Part shown: piece after piece, positions 33,489-41,938 of the stretch
How the letters are laid out: the number at the start of each line of letters is the position of its first letter
How positions within the stretch are numbered: the first letter of the stretch is position 1
Source: Silanimonas sp.
GTDB taxonomy: Bacteria > Pseudomonadota > Gammaproteobacteria > Xanthomonadales > Xanthomonadaceae
DNA: 43,199 bases
NCBI GenBank assembly: GCA_026005095.1
Contig: BPKK01000019.1
Span: 1 to 43,199, forward strand
Direction: 5' to 3'
Program-made: the position numbers and the translations under genes
Notes under the pieces: model-generated
Told to the model about the DNA's origin: nothing
Databases searched by the model: none
What the model saw: only the letters and a program-made list of their open reading frames with translations

Positions 33489-34166
33489 ATGGACGCTCTG
33501 GAAGCCCGCTACCGCCACCTGCTGGAAGCCCTGGCCGAGGCCGCCCCCGGGCGCGCCCCGGTGCTGCTCGCGGTGAGCAAGACCCAGCCCGCCGAGGCGG
33601 TGCGGGCACTTGCCGCGCTGGGGCAGCGCGCCTTCGGCGAGAACTACGTGCAGGAAGCGCTGGCCAAGCAGCGGGCGCTGGCCGACCTGGGGCTGGAATG
33701 GCACCTGATCGGCCCGCTGCAGAGCAATAAGTGCCGCGAGGCCGCCCGCCATTTCGACTGGGTGCAGAGCGTGGACCGCCCCAAGCTGCCGCCCCTGCTG
33801 GACCGCGAGCGCCCCGCCGGGCGGCCGCCGCTCAACGTGCTACTGCAGGTGAACATCGACGGCGAGGCCAGCAAGTCGGGCTGCGCGCCGGAGGCGGTGA
33901 TGGCACTCGCCGACCAGGTGGCCGCCCTGCCCCGGCTGCGGCTGCGCGGCCTGATGGCCATCCCGGCCCCGCACCCCGAGCCGGAGCGGCGGCGCGCCGC
34001 CTTCGCCCGCATGCGCCGGCTGTTCGAGACCCTGCGTGCCGCCCATCCCGGCTGCGACACCCTGTCGATGGGCATGAGCGAGGATTACCCGCTGGCCCTG
34101 GCCGAAGGCGCCACCCTGGTGCGCGTGGGTAGTGCCCTGTTCGGACCGCGCCCGCCCAAGCCCTGA
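33489..34166 (+). CDS. YggS/PLPBP family pyridoxal-phosphate homeostasis protein
   Basis: YggS binds PLP and buffers vitamin B6 and amino-acid pools; it has no known enzymatic activity. The 225-residue protein has the lysine that holds PLP, K31 in LLAVSKTQP, then FGENYVQEAL, WHLIGPLQSNKC, LLQVNIDGEASKSGC, LRGLMAIP and LSMGMSEDYPLALAEGATLVRVGSALFG, all canonical. The ATG at 33489 is 8 nt after a TATAGC element. It heads yggS-proC-DUF4426; yggT, which often follows, is missing. Confidence 0.95.
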   Translation: MDALEARYRHLLEALAEAAPGRAPVLLAVSKTQPAEAVRALAALGQRAFGENYVQEALAKQRALADLGLEWHLIGPLQSNKCREAARHFDWVQSVDRPKLPPLLDRERPAGRPPLNVLLQVNIDGEASKSGCAPEAVMALADQVAALPRLRLRGLMAIPAPHPEPERRRAAFARMRRLFETLRAAHPGCDTLSMGMSEDYPLALAEGATLVRVGSALFGPRPPKP

Positions 34167-34205
34167 GCCCCGCCCCGGGGTTCCGCCCGCGCGGCGAGGC
34201 AGGCC

Positions 34206-35078
34206 ATGATGCAGGCCCACCCTCACCCCAGCACCGCGCCGATGTCCAGCTCGCCCCACGCCTTCCCCACGGTCGCCTTCATCGGCGGCGGCAACATGGC
34301 CCGCGCTCTCATCGGCGGTCTCCGGCGCGGCGGCATGGCCGCCGGACGCTTGATCGTCAGCGAACCTTCGGCCGCGAGCCGCGAGGCACTGGCCGCCGAG
34401 TTCGGCGTGATGACCACCGCGGACAATGCCGAGGCCGCGGCCGCCGGCGAGGTCTGGGTGCTGGCCACCAAGCCGCAGGTACTGCGCGGGGTCTGCGAGG
34501 CCTTGGCGCCGCTGGCGCAGGCCCGCCGCCCCCTCGTGGTCTCGATCGCCGCCGGCATCACCAGCACCCAGCTCGACCGCTGGCTGGGCGGCGGCCAGGC
34601 GGTGGTGCGCAGCATGCCCAATACCCCGGCCCTGCTCGGCGCCGGGGTGACCGGCCTCTACGCCACCGCCGCCGTCGACGCGGCGCAGCGCGCCCTGGCC
34701 GAAACCCTGCTGCGACCCGCTGGCGAGACCGTGTGGATCGCCGACGAGGCCCTGATGGACGCGGTGACCGCCACCTCGGGCAGCGGCCCTGCGTATGTGT
34801 TCCTGCTCGCGGAAGCGATGCAGGCCGCGGCCGAGGCCGAGGGCCTGCCTGCCGAGGCGGCGCGCACCCTGGTGGTGGAGACCATCGCCGGCGCCGCGCG
34901 CATGCTGAAGGAGAGCGGCGAGCCCGCGGCCACGCTGCGCCAGCGCGTGACCTCACCGAACGGCACCACCCAGGCCGCGCTGGAGGCCTTCGCCGCCGGC
35001 GGCTTCACGCCCCTGGTGGCAGCGGCCGTTCACGCGGCGCGAATCCGCGGCGCGGAACTCTCGGCCCTCAACGACTGA
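34206..35078 (+). CDS. proC: Pyrroline-5-carboxylate reductase
   Basis: ProC makes L-proline from pyrroline-5-carboxylate with NAD(P)H. The 290-residue protein has the Rossmann start VAFIGGGNMARALIGGLRRGG, WVLATKPQVL, VVSIAAGITSTQL, VVRSMPNTPALLGAGVTGLY and the C-terminal DAVTATSGSGPAYVFLLAEAMQAAAE and VTSPNGTTQAALEAF. GAGG at 34196-34199 lies 6 nt before ATG 34206, which supports this start; ATG 34242 would also include the whole domain. It lies 39 bp after yggS and before the DUF4426 gene. Confidence 0.95.
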   Translation: MMQAHPHPSTAPMSSSPHAFPTVAFIGGGNMARALIGGLRRGGMAAGRLIVSEPSAASREALAAEFGVMTTADNAEAAAAGEVWVLATKPQVLRGVCEALAPLAQARRPLVVSIAAGITSTQLDRWLGGGQAVVRSMPNTPALLGAGVTGLYATAAVDAAQRALAETLLRPAGETVWIADEALMDAVTATSGSGPAYVFLLAEAMQAAAEAEGLPAEAARTLVVETIAGAARMLKESGEPAATLRQRVTSPNGTTQAALEAFAAGGFTPLVAAAVHAARIRGAELSALND

Positions 35079-35092
35079 GCCGGAGCCACGCC

Positions 35093-35653
35093 ATGGCCAC
35101 CTTTCTCCCCGCTCTGAACATGCGGCAAGCCCGCCTCGCCGCCCTCCTCGGCCTCGTCCTCGCCCTGCCGCTGCCCGCCCCGGCCTCGCCCCCGGCGGCG
35201 CCCTCGGCCTCTGCGGCGGCCAGCACACCCGCAGCGCCGGCCCGGCCCTCGCTCACCCTCGGCTCGGGCCGCAACAGCACGCAGTCCGGCGAGTTCACCG
35301 TGCACTACAACGCCATGCCCACCCTGCAGCTCACGCCGGAGATCGCCCGCCGCCACGGCATCACCCGCTCGGCCAACCGGGCGCTGCTGAACGTGTCGGT
35401 ACGCCGCGGCAAGGCCGCCGAGAGCAGCCCCGTCAGCGCTCGCATCAGCGCGGCTGCCACCAATCCCGCCGGCCAGCGGCAGTCGCTCAACCTGCGCGAA
35501 GTGCGCGACGGCCAGGCGCTCTACTACCTCGGCGAGGCACGCATCGAGCCACGCGACGAGCTCGATTTCGAACTCGAGGTGCAGCCGGAAGGCAGCGCAC
35601 CGATCCGGGTGCGCTTCCGCCAGGAGTTCTGGCCGGCGCAGGCGACGCGCTGA
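35093..35653 (+). CDS. DUF4426-like periplasmic protein
   Basis: A 186-residue exported protein. The N-terminus (MATFLPALNMRQARLAALLG, then LVLALPLPAPAS) is a signal peptide followed by an Ala/Pro/Ser-rich spacer. The conserved region starts at about residue 60: GEFTVHYNAMPTLQLTPEIARRHGITRSANRALLNVSVR, then LREVRDGQALYYLGEARIEPRDELDFELEV, which fits DUF4426, a family typically encoded with yggS-proC-yggT. Function is unknown. It lies 14 bp after proC and 2 bp before the histidine phosphatase gene, so both blocks may be one transcript. Confidence 0.75.
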   Translation: MATFLPALNMRQARLAALLGLVLALPLPAPASPPAAPSASAAASTPAAPARPSLTLGSGRNSTQSGEFTVHYNAMPTLQLTPEIARRHGITRSANRALLNVSVRRGKAAESSPVSARISAAATNPAGQRQSLNLREVRDGQALYYLGEARIEPRDELDFELEVQPEGSAPIRVRFRQEFWPAQATR

Positions 35654-35655
35654 GC

Positions 35656-36339
35656 ATGGCCTTGCTCTTCGTCCGCCATGCGCAGGCCAGCTACGGCAGC
35701 GAGGACTACGACCGGCTCTCCCCGCTGGGCTGGACTCAGGCCCAGCACCTCGGCGCCTGGCTGGCCCGCGAGCCGCACGGCTTCGCCCGGGTGCGGGTGG
35801 GACGCATGCGCCGCCACCGCGAAACCCTCGAAGCCATCCGCTGCGCCTTCGCCGAAGCCGGGCATCCGCTGCCGGAGCCGGAGGAAGACGCCGATCTCGA
35901 CGAGTTCGACCATGGCGCGGTGATCCGTGCCTTCCTCCTCGAGCGGGCCGATGCCGGCATGCGCGCCCGCGCCAGCTCGCAAGACCCGACCATCCTCGCC
36001 CCGATGCTGCATGCAGCGATCCTCGCCTGGGCGAACGATGAACTCGAGGCCGTGCCCGAGCGCTGGGAGACCTTCGGTGAGCGCGTGGCCCGGGCCGGAG
36101 CCGCCGCTGCCAAGGCCGCACGCGAAGGCGCCACCCTCGTAGTCAGTTCGGGCGGGGTGATCGCCCGGCTCGCGCAGCAGGCCCTCGAGGTGCCGGCGCG
36201 CCGCGCCGTGGACCTCAACCTCGCCATCCGCAACGCCTCGATCAACGAGTTCAGTGCCGGGCCCGACCGGCTGCGCTTCGGCAGCTTCAACACCCTGCCG
36301 CACCTTGCCCACGACCGCCGGCTGTGGACGCATTTCTGA
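35656..36339 (+). CDS. Histidine-phosphatase-fold protein lacking the second catalytic His
   Basis: A 227-residue protein with the phosphoglycerate-mutase/histidine phosphatase fold. The first motif is RHA (R7-H8 in [12 protein letters not shown]), the phosphate-binding Arg region is [13 protein letters not shown], and the acidic motif is LDEFDHG (E83). The usual C-terminal SHGG motif reads [14 protein letters not shown], with Ser at 165 in place of the second catalytic His. The protein may have weak or different activity. It starts 2 bp after the DUF4426 gene and is followed after 10 bp by an acyl-CoA dehydrogenase and then a phosphotransferase, so a role in handling phosphorylated acyl intermediates is possible but inferred. 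Confidence 0.85.
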   Translation: MALLFVRHAQASYGSEDYDRLSPLGWTQAQHLGAWLAREPHGFARVRVGRMRRHRETLEAIRCAFAEAGHPLPEPEEDADLDEFDHGAVIRAFLLERADAGMRARASSQDPTILAPMLHAAILAWANDELEAVPERWETFGERVARAGAAAAKAAREGATLVVSSGGVIARLAQQALEVPARRAVDLNLAIRNASINEFSAGPDRLRFGSFNTLPHLAHDRRLWTHF

Positions 36340-36349
36340 AGGCCCACCG

Positions 36350-37561
36350 ATGAGCCCGCTGTTTCCCTTCTCCGACCACGCCCGCGCGCTCGACGCACGG
36401 CTCGCCGCCTTCATGGCCGAACGCGTACTGCCGGCCGAGGCCGAGGTGCATGCCTGGCAGCAGGACCCGGCCACGCGCTGGACGGTTTGCCCGCGCATCG
36501 AGGCGCTGAAGGCAGAGGCCCGGGCGGCCGGCCTGTGGAACCTGTTCCTGCCCGATGCCATGCACGGCGCCGGCCTCTCCAACCTCGACTACGCCCCGCT
36601 TGCCGAGCGCATGGGCCGTGTGCCCTGGGCCAGCGAGGTGTTCAACTGCAATGCGCCCGACACCGGCAACATGGAGCTGCTGGCGCACTTCGGCACCCCG
36701 GAACAGAAGGCGCGCTGGCTCGCGCCGCTGCTGCGCGGCGAGATCCGCTCGGCCTTCGCCATGACCGAGCCGGAGGTGGCCTCGTCCGATGCCACCAATA
36801 TCGCGCTGCCCATCCGCCGCGAGGGCGGACAGTATGTGCTCGAGGGCCGCAAGTGGTGGATCACCGGCGCCGGCGACCCGCGCTGCAAGGTCCTCATCGT
36901 CATGGGTGTTACCACGCCGGAGGCCGCGCCACACGCGCGCCACACCATGGTACTGGTACCGATGGACACACCGGGCCTGCGCGTGGTGCGGCCGCTGCAG
37001 GCCTTCGGCTTCGACGACGCACCGGGCGGCCATGTCGAGCTCGAGTTCCGCGACGTGCGCGTGCCAGAGGAAAACCGGGTCGGCGGCGAGGGCCAAGGCT
37101 TTGCGCTGGCGCAGGCCCGCCTCGGCCCCGGCCGCATCCACCACTGCATGCGCCTGATCGGCATGGCGCAGCGGGCGCTGGAGATGATGGTGGCGCGGGC
37201 GCAACACCGCATCGCCTTCGGAAAACCGCTGGGCGCGCAGGGCATGGTGCAGGAAGCGATCGCGCTCTCGCGCTGCGAGATCGAGCAGGCCCGCCTGCTC
37301 ACGCTCGACGCCGCTGCCCAGCTCGACGCCAAGGGCAACAAGGGCGCGAAGGACGCCATCGGCATGATCAAAATCGTGGCCCCGCGCATGGCCTGCGCCG
37401 TCATCGACCGCGCCATCCAGGTGCATGGCGCCGCCGGCCTCGCCGACCCCTTCCTCTCGGCGGCCTACACCGGCGCGCGCTGCCTGCGCCTCGCCGACGG
37501 CCCAGACGAGGTGCATCTCGTCGCGCTGGCCAAGGGCATGCTGAAGGGCCCGGGCGCATGA
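36350..37561 (+). CDS. Acyl-CoA dehydrogenase of the ACAD10/ACAD11 type
   Basis: A 403-residue FAD enzyme of the acyl-CoA dehydrogenase family. Landmarks are [82 protein letters not shown] (FAD and substrate binding), [33 protein letters not shown] and the C-terminal [18 protein letters not shown]. The long linker and the [16 protein letters not shown] motif are typical of the ACAD10/11 branch. The stop overlaps the kinase-like gene (ATGA). Together they mirror the two domains fused in human ACAD11, which act on 4-hydroxyacyl-CoAs; the substrate here is inferred. Confidence 0.9.
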   Translation: MSPLFPFSDHARALDARLAAFMAERVLPAEAEVHAWQQDPATRWTVCPRIEALKAEARAAGLWNLFLPDAMHGAGLSNLDYAPLAERMGRVPWASEVFNCNAPDTGNMELLAHFGTPEQKARWLAPLLRGEIRSAFAMTEPEVASSDATNIALPIRREGGQYVLEGRKWWITGAGDPRCKVLIVMGVTTPEAAPHARHTMVLVPMDTPGLRVVRPLQAFGFDDAPGGHVELEFRDVRVPEENRVGGEGQGFALAQARLGPGRIHHCMRLIGMAQRALEMMVARAQHRIAFGKPLGAQGMVQEAIALSRCEIEQARLLTLDAAAQLDAKGNKGAKDAIGMIKIVAPRMACAVIDRAIQVHGAAGLADPFLSAAYTGARCLRLADGPDEVHLVALAKGMLKGPGA

Positions 37562-38577
37562 GCGGCGAGCGTTTCGCGCTGGACGAGGCCGCTCTCGCCG
37601 CGGCGCTGGAGGCCCACCTGCCCGGCTTTCGCGGTCCACTCAGGGCCACGAAGTTCGAGGGCGGCCAGAGCAACCCCACCTACCGCCTCGATGCCGCCTC
37701 CGGCACCTATGTGCTGCGCCGCAAGCCGCCGGGCGCCCTGCTCGCCTCGGCCCATGCCGTGGACCGCGAGTTCCGCGTGCTCACGGCCCTGCAGGGCCGG
37801 GTGCCGGTGGCGCGGCCGCTCTGGCTGTGCACCGACGAAGCGGTGATCGGCTCGATGTTCTACGTGATGGCCTTCGTCGACGGCCGCGTCGAGTGGGACC
37901 CATCGCTGCCCCGGCACGCTCACGAACAGCGCAGCGCGCATTACCACGCGCTCATCGACACACTCGCCGCCATCCACGGCATCGACGTGGCCGCTGCCGG
38001 ACTCGCCGATTTCGGCAAGCCCGGCAACTACTTTGCCCGCCAGATCGCCCGCTGGAGCGAGCAGTACGCGCAGAGCCGTACCCGCGCTATCGCCGCCATG
38101 GACGCGCTGATCGCCGAACTGCCGCGCCGCTGCCCCCCCGACGATGGCCGCGTGGCCCTGGTGCACGGCGACTTCCGCCTCGACAACCTGATGTGGGCGA
38201 AAGACGGCCCAGAGGTGCTGGCGGTGATGGACTGGGAACTCGCCACCCTCGGCCACCCGCTGGCCGACCTCGGCTATCTCGCCATGGCCCTGCGCCTGCC
38301 GCGCAATCCCGCCCTGCCGGGCCTGGCCGGCCTCGACCGCACTGCGCTCGGCCTCCCCTCGGAGGCCGAACTGCTGGAGCGCTATGCCGCACGCACCGGG
38401 CAGGCGCTTCCGCAGGACTGGGGCTTCGTGCTCGCCTTCAGCTATTTTCGCCTCGCCGCCATCGCGCAAGGGGTGGCCCGGCGCGCCGAACAGGGCAATG
38501 CCAGCAACGCCCGTGCCGCGGAGGCCGGGCGGATGGTGGACCTGCTGGCCAGCGCGGGGCGGGCGGCACTGGGCTGA
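37558..38577 (+). CDS. Phosphotransferase (APH fold), ACAD10/11 kinase-like
   Basis: A 339-residue protein of the aminoglycoside-phosphotransferase/choline-kinase fold. Residues 27-60 hold the nucleotide loop and lysine ([28 protein letters not shown]), residue about 97-105 [11 protein letters not shown] is the hinge, the catalytic loop is [13 protein letters not shown], and [24 protein letters not shown] holds the metal Asp. The same domain forms the N-terminal half of ACAD10/ACAD11 and resembles LvaA of the levulinate pathway of Pseudomonas putida, where it phosphorylates 4-hydroxyacyl-CoA. It overlaps the dehydrogenase gene by 4 bp. Its partner LvaB is not encoded here. Confidence 0.88.
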   Translation: MSGERFALDEAALAAALEAHLPGFRGPLRATKFEGGQSNPTYRLDAASGTYVLRRKPPGALLASAHAVDREFRVLTALQGRVPVARPLWLCTDEAVIGSMFYVMAFVDGRVEWDPSLPRHAHEQRSAHYHALIDTLAAIHGIDVAAAGLADFGKPGNYFARQIARWSEQYAQSRTRAIAAMDALIAELPRRCPPDDGRVALVHGDFRLDNLMWAKDGPEVLAVMDWELATLGHPLADLGYLAMALRLPRNPALPGLAGLDRTALGLPSEAELLERYAARTGQALPQDWGFVLAFSYFRLAAIAQGVARRAEQGNASNARAAEAGRMVDLLASAGRAALG

Positions 38578-38606
38578 AGGCCCGGCGCGGGGCGCGGCCG
38601 ACGGGT

Positions 38607-39416
38607 TCAGCCGAGCACGCGCCGCCCGGCGTCGAGCGCGATGGTCTCGTCGGCGATGCCGGGCAGGGTGGCCAGGGCCTGCCGCGAGACCCGCTCGAAG
38701 AACTGCACGAAGCGCTCCACCTCGCTGCGGCTCATGGCACGGCGTCCCGGATTGGCGGCGGCCAGGGTCTGCTCCTGCTGCCAGCGCCAGCCCGGCACCA
38801 CCTCGAAACCCGGCCCGCGCAGGAAGAGCAGATGATCGAGCCGCGCCCACAGCGGCGCATAGGCCGGGAGGGCGGCATTGCACCAGCGCCGCCAGGTGCC
38901 CTCGGGGTCCTCCTCGCGCTCCAGCGCATTGAGCGGCCGGGCGAGCTCGGCCTCGGTCTGCGGCGGCACCTTGTGGAACCAGCCCTCGAACAGCACCAGG
39001 TCGGGCACGCCCTCTACCCGATCCCAGGCCGACTCCGGCAGGCGGCGGTCGGCGAGCTTGTCGAAGGCCGGCAGCCGCGCCCGGCCCTCGCGCAGGGCAT
39101 CGAGGGTGGCAAGGCCCAGCGCGATGTCGTGCGAGCCGGGCGCCCCGCGGGTGGCGAGCAGGGGATGCACCTCGCGGCCGAGGCGCTGGCGCTGCGGCTG
39201 ATCGAGGTAGACATCGTCGATCGACAGCACCACCGCGCGCAGGCCGCGCTCACTGGCCAGGGCCGCCACTTGGGCGGCAAGCGTGGACTTGCCCGTACCC
39301 TGCAATCCAGTGAGGCCGAACACCCGGCACGGTCCCGGCAGGGCGAGGGCGCGCCCCAGCACCGCCGCCACGAACCCGGCGGGATAGCCAGTTCCCCGAG
39401 GTTTTAGCACGGCCAT
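38607..39416 (-). CDS. Glycerate kinase-like P-loop kinase (GLYK/YggC/Tda10 family)
   Basis: A 269-residue P-loop kinase related to plant D-glycerate 3-kinase, E. coli YggC and yeast Tda10. Walker A is [12 protein letters not shown] (34-45), followed by [47 protein letters not shown], the substrate loop, and [10 protein letters not shown] with the second acidic motif. The C-terminal [33 protein letters not shown] segment is typical. D-glycerate phosphorylation is likely but other small substrates are possible. The ATG at 39416 has no clear ribosome binding site. It is convergent with the phosphotransferase gene and divergent from pdxH. Confidence 0.85.
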   Translation of the reverse strand: MAVLKPRGTGYPAGFVAAVLGRALALPGPCRVFGLTGLQGTGKSTLAAQVAALASERGLRAVVLSIDDVYLDQPQRQRLGREVHPLLATRGAPGSHDIALGLATLDALREGRARLPAFDKLADRRLPESAWDRVEGVPDLVLFEGWFHKVPPQTEAELARPLNALEREEDPEGTWRRWCNAALPAYAPLWARLDHLLFLRGPGFEVVPGWRWQQEQTLAAANPGRRAMSRSEVERFVQFFERVSRQALATLPGIADETIALDAGRRVLG

Positions 39417-39500
39417 CGGACGGTCTTGAGCGGGATCATGCGCCCGGGGCGCGGGGGCGGCGAGAATAGCGTGTCCCGCCCCAAGCCCGAGTGCCCCGAC

Positions 39501-40124
39501 GTGAGCGAACACCCCACCGACACCGCTGCCCCCGACCCGCTGCTGGCCGAGGCCATCGCCACCTTCCGCACCCTGCTGGCCGAGGCCACGGCCGCCGGCG
39601 ACCCGGAGCCCACGGCCATGACCGTGGCCACCGCCGATGCCCGCGGCCGCCCCTCCGCCCGCACGGTGCTGCTGAAGCACGTGGACGAGCAGGGCTTCGT
39701 GTTCTACACCAACTTCGACTCACGCAAGGGCCGGCAGCTCGCCGCCAATCCGCAGGCCGCGCTGCTGTTCCTGTGGAAGACCCTGCGCGAGCAGGTGCAG
39801 GTGAAGGTGGAAGGCACGGTGGAGCCGGTGACGGCCGCCGAGGCCGATGCCTATTTCGCCAGCCGCCCGCGCGAGAGCCAGATCGGCGCCTGGGCCTCGC
39901 TGCAGTCGCAGACGCTCGATTCGCGCGCGACCCTCGAGCGGCGCATCGCCGAGTTCAGCGCGAAGTTCGAGGGCCAGCCGGTGCCGCGGCCGCCGCACTG
40001 GTCGGGTTTCCGCGTGGTGCCGGAGATGATCGAGTTCTGGTATGGCGCGAAGTTCCGCCTGCACGAGCGCCAGCGCTACGCCCGCATCGAGGGGCGCTGG
40101 ACGAAGCGGATGCTCTACCCCTGA
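39501..40124 (+). CDS. pdxH: Pyridoxamine 5'-phosphate oxidase
   Basis: PdxH makes PLP from PNP or PMP with FMN and oxygen. The 207-residue protein has [79 protein letters not shown] and the C-terminal [30 protein letters not shown], all canonical. The GTG at 39501 is preferred: AGAATA/TAGCGT (39464-39472) looks like the -10, so the transcript would begin after the upstream candidates GTG 39471 and ATG 39438. There are no PLP-synthesis genes beside it. Confidence 0.93.
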   Translation: MSEHPTDTAAPDPLLAEAIATFRTLLAEATAAGDPEPTAMTVATADARGRPSARTVLLKHVDEQGFVFYTNFDSRKGRQLAANPQAALLFLWKTLREQVQVKVEGTVEPVTAAEADAYFASRPRESQIGAWASLQSQTLDSRATLERRIAEFSAKFEGQPVPRPPHWSGFRVVPEMIEFWYGAKFRLHERQRYARIEGRWTKRMLYP

Positions 40125-40132
40125 GCGCCTTC

Positions 40133-40159
40133 GCCGGGGCCGCGCCTCGCGGCCCCGGC
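40133..40159. terminator. Strong hairpin between pdxH and a convergent gene
   Basis: GCCGGGGCCGCG (40133-40144) and CGCGGCCCCGGC (40148-40159) form a perfect 12-bp stem with a 3-nt loop. It lies 8 bp after the pdxH stop and 7 bp after (for the minus strand) the membrane-protein stop, so it can serve both directions. Confidence 0.65.
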
Positions 40160-40166
40160 AGGTGCC

Positions 40167-40460
40167 TCATTGCACTTCGATCTCGATGCCGCCGACGATG
40201 CCGGCCACGAGGTTGTAGAGAAAGGCGCTGATGACCCCGCCAATGAAGCCGAGCACGCCGTAGAACAGCGGGAAGGCGATGACGGCGCCGACGCCGAAGA
40301 GCATGCCGGCAAACCCGCCGCCACGGTCGCCGCCGAGGGCGGCCGCCACGCCGAGCAGAGCGAACAGCGAGAAGAACAGGCCGATGATGAGGCCGAGGCC
40401 GGCATAGAGCGCGCCCAGCACCTTGCCGGCAGACAGCACGCCGATGCGACGAATGATCAT
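40167..40460 (-). CDS. Small membrane protein of unknown function
   Basis: A 97-residue membrane protein: MIIRRIGVLSAGKVLGALYA followed by GLGLIIGLFFSLFALLGVAAAL, a Gly-rich loop (GGDRGGGFAG), and two further hydrophobic segments ending AFLYNLVAGIVGGIEIEVQ. The start pattern RRIGVLSAGKVLG with a cytoplasmic basic N-terminus is widespread in related short membrane proteins, but I cannot name a function. No good ribosome binding site precedes ATG 40460. It is downstream of the SDR gene on the same strand, with a 99-bp gap containing a small hairpin (40483-40500). Confidence 0.7.
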   Translation of the reverse strand: MIIRRIGVLSAGKVLGALYAGLGLIIGLFFSLFALLGVAAALGGDRGGGFAGMLFGVGAVIAFPLFYGVLGFIGGVISAFLYNLVAGIVGGIEIEVQ

Positions 40461-40559
40461 GCTTGGAGGTCCCCTTGGAAACGCCCGCGGTCCTGCGGGC
40501 CGGCCGACGATACCCACCAACGGGTAGCAGGCGTCAATACCGGGCGGTGCGGCGCACGC

Positions 40560-41375
40560 TCAGTCTGGCAGCCTGGCATAGCCCTCGCGCCAGCTGGGGA
40601 AGCGGGGCACCCAGCCGGTGGCGCGCAGCCGGGCGTTGGAGACGCGCTTGCCGCTCTCCGGGCCGGGCGCCGCGCCGAGCGTGGGCAGGCCGAGCCGCGC
40701 GCGCAGGCCGTCGATCACTTCATGCTCCAGCGCGGGCGCGTCGTCGCTGCCGCAGTAGACGCGGGCGATGCGCGGTGCGCCCAGCAGGTGCAGGAGGGCG
40801 CCGGCGACATCCTCGACATGGATGCGGTTGGTCCAGCGCCGTTCGCCCGGGGTCTCGCGGCGCGCGCGCTGCCACATCCGCTCGCGGCCCGGCCCGTAGA
40901 TGCCGGAGGCGCGGAAGGCCGCGGCCTCGGGATGCGCCTCGAGCTCATGCTCGGCCTCGCGCAGCACGCGGGCGTTGAAGGCGGTGGCGTCCGCCGGCGT
41001 GCCCTCGTCCACCCAGCCGCCGGCATCCTCGGCGTAGACCGCCGTGCTGCTGACGAACAGCACGCGGCCGACCTCGGCGCGGTCGAGCAGGCGACGCAGG
41101 CCGTCGCGGTAGAGGGCGCGGTAGGCGGCCTCGCTGCGCTCGTCGGGCGCGGCACAGAACACCAGGGCCGCGAGGCGCTTCGGCACCGCGGTAAGCCCCT
41201 CGCCGGTGACGAGGTCGGCGCGCAGGGCGCGGATGCCGGGCCCGAGGTCCAGTGCGCGGCGACGCAGGGCCAGCACCTCCCAGCCGGCCCGCGAGGCCGC
41301 GGCGGCGAGGCGCGAGCCGGTGTCGCCGGCGCCGGCGACCAGGAGCGTCGGGCGGGAATCGTTCAAGGCAGGCAT
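40560..41375 (-). CDS. NAD-dependent epimerase/SDR family protein (YeeZ-like)
   Basis: A 271-residue atypical SDR. The dinucleotide motif is LLVAGAGDTGSRLA (residues about 11-24), followed by VLALRRR, a short middle sheet (LAALVFCAAPD), VGRVLFVSSTAVYAEDAGGWVDEGTP with the active-site-like Ser and Tyr of TAVY, and FRASGIYGPGRERMWQRAR and NRIHVEDVAGALLHLL. It resembles E. coli YeeZ and other short nucleotide-sugar epimerase relatives. The substrate is unknown. The ATG at 41375 is preceded by TAGCAT-N6, a leaderless layout interlocked with the aroK promoter. Confidence 0.85.
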   Translation of the reverse strand: MPALNDSRPTLLVAGAGDTGSRLAAAASRAGWEVLALRRRALDLGPGIRALRADLVTGEGLTAVPKRLAALVFCAAPDERSEAAYRALYRDGLRRLLDRAEVGRVLFVSSTAVYAEDAGGWVDEGTPADATAFNARVLREAEHELEAHPEAAAFRASGIYGPGRERMWQRARRETPGERRWTNRIHVEDVAGALLHLLGAPRIARVYCGSDDAPALEHEVIDGLRARLGLPTLGAAPGPESGKRVSNARLRATGWVPRFPSWREGYARLPD

Positions 41376-41381
41376 GCGGCG

Positions 41382-41391
41382 ATGCTACCGT
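41382..41391. promoter_or_regulatory. Interlocked divergent leaderless-type -10 elements (SDR and aroK)
   Basis: Only 22 bp separate the two divergent ATGs (41375 and 41398). The minus strand reads TAGCATCGCCGCATG and the plus strand TACCGTTCGCGCATG; each is TANNNT-N6-ATG. The hexamers (41387-41382 and 41386-41391) share the base pairs at 41386-41387. Polymerase bound to one must block the other. Confidence 0.5.
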
Positions 41392-41397
41392 TCGCGC

Positions 41398-41938
41398 ATG
41401 AATCCTGCGGTGAACCTCGTGCTCGTCGGCCCCATGGGGGCCGGAAAGACCTCCATCGGCCGGCGGCTGGCGGAGCGCTTCGGCCTTGCCTTCGTCGACC
41501 TCGACCAGGCCATCGAGGCGGCCGCCGGCGCGCGGGTGGCGGAGCTCTTCGAGCGCGAGGGTGAAGCTGGCTTCCGCGAGCGCGAGGCGCGGCAGCTGGC
41601 GCAGGAACTCGCGGGCGAGGACCGGCTCATCGCCACCGGCGGCGGCGCGGTGCTGGCCGAGCCCAACCGCCGGCGGATGCGCGAACGCGCCTTCGTGCTG
41701 CACCTCGCGGTCTCGGTGGAAGAACAGCTGAAGCGCCTCGCCAACGACCGCGCCCGGCCCCTGCTGCGGCACCCCGACCGCGAGGCGGTGCTGCGGCGCC
41801 TGGCGGAGGAGCGCGCCCCGCTCTACGCCGAGGTGGCCGATCTGCGCTTCGACACCAGCGGCCTTGCTCCCGGCCCAGGCCTGCGAGCGGCTGGTGCCGC
41901 TGCTGCGCGAGGGCTGGCGGCACGCGAGGGCGGCATGA
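41398..41938 (+). CDS. aroK: Shikimate kinase, 3' end frameshifted
   Basis: AroK phosphorylates shikimate. The protein begins [20 protein letters not shown] (P-loop 11-19), then [29 protein letters not shown], the GGGAV motif, and [42 protein letters not shown], all canonical. After [10 protein letters not shown] the frame changes: one extra base within 41868-41872 (run TCCCGG) moves the natural ending [20 protein letters not shown] to the next frame, which stops at 41938 and overlaps the aroB start by 4 bp. Without a correction the frame reads on to 42075. This could be a sequencing error or a real mutation. Confidence 0.85.

Noticed and set aside
37827..39407. A 526-codon plus-strand frame over the phosphotransferase and the glycerate kinase
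   Set aside because: Both underlying genes have full catalytic motifs in other frames; this frame has none.
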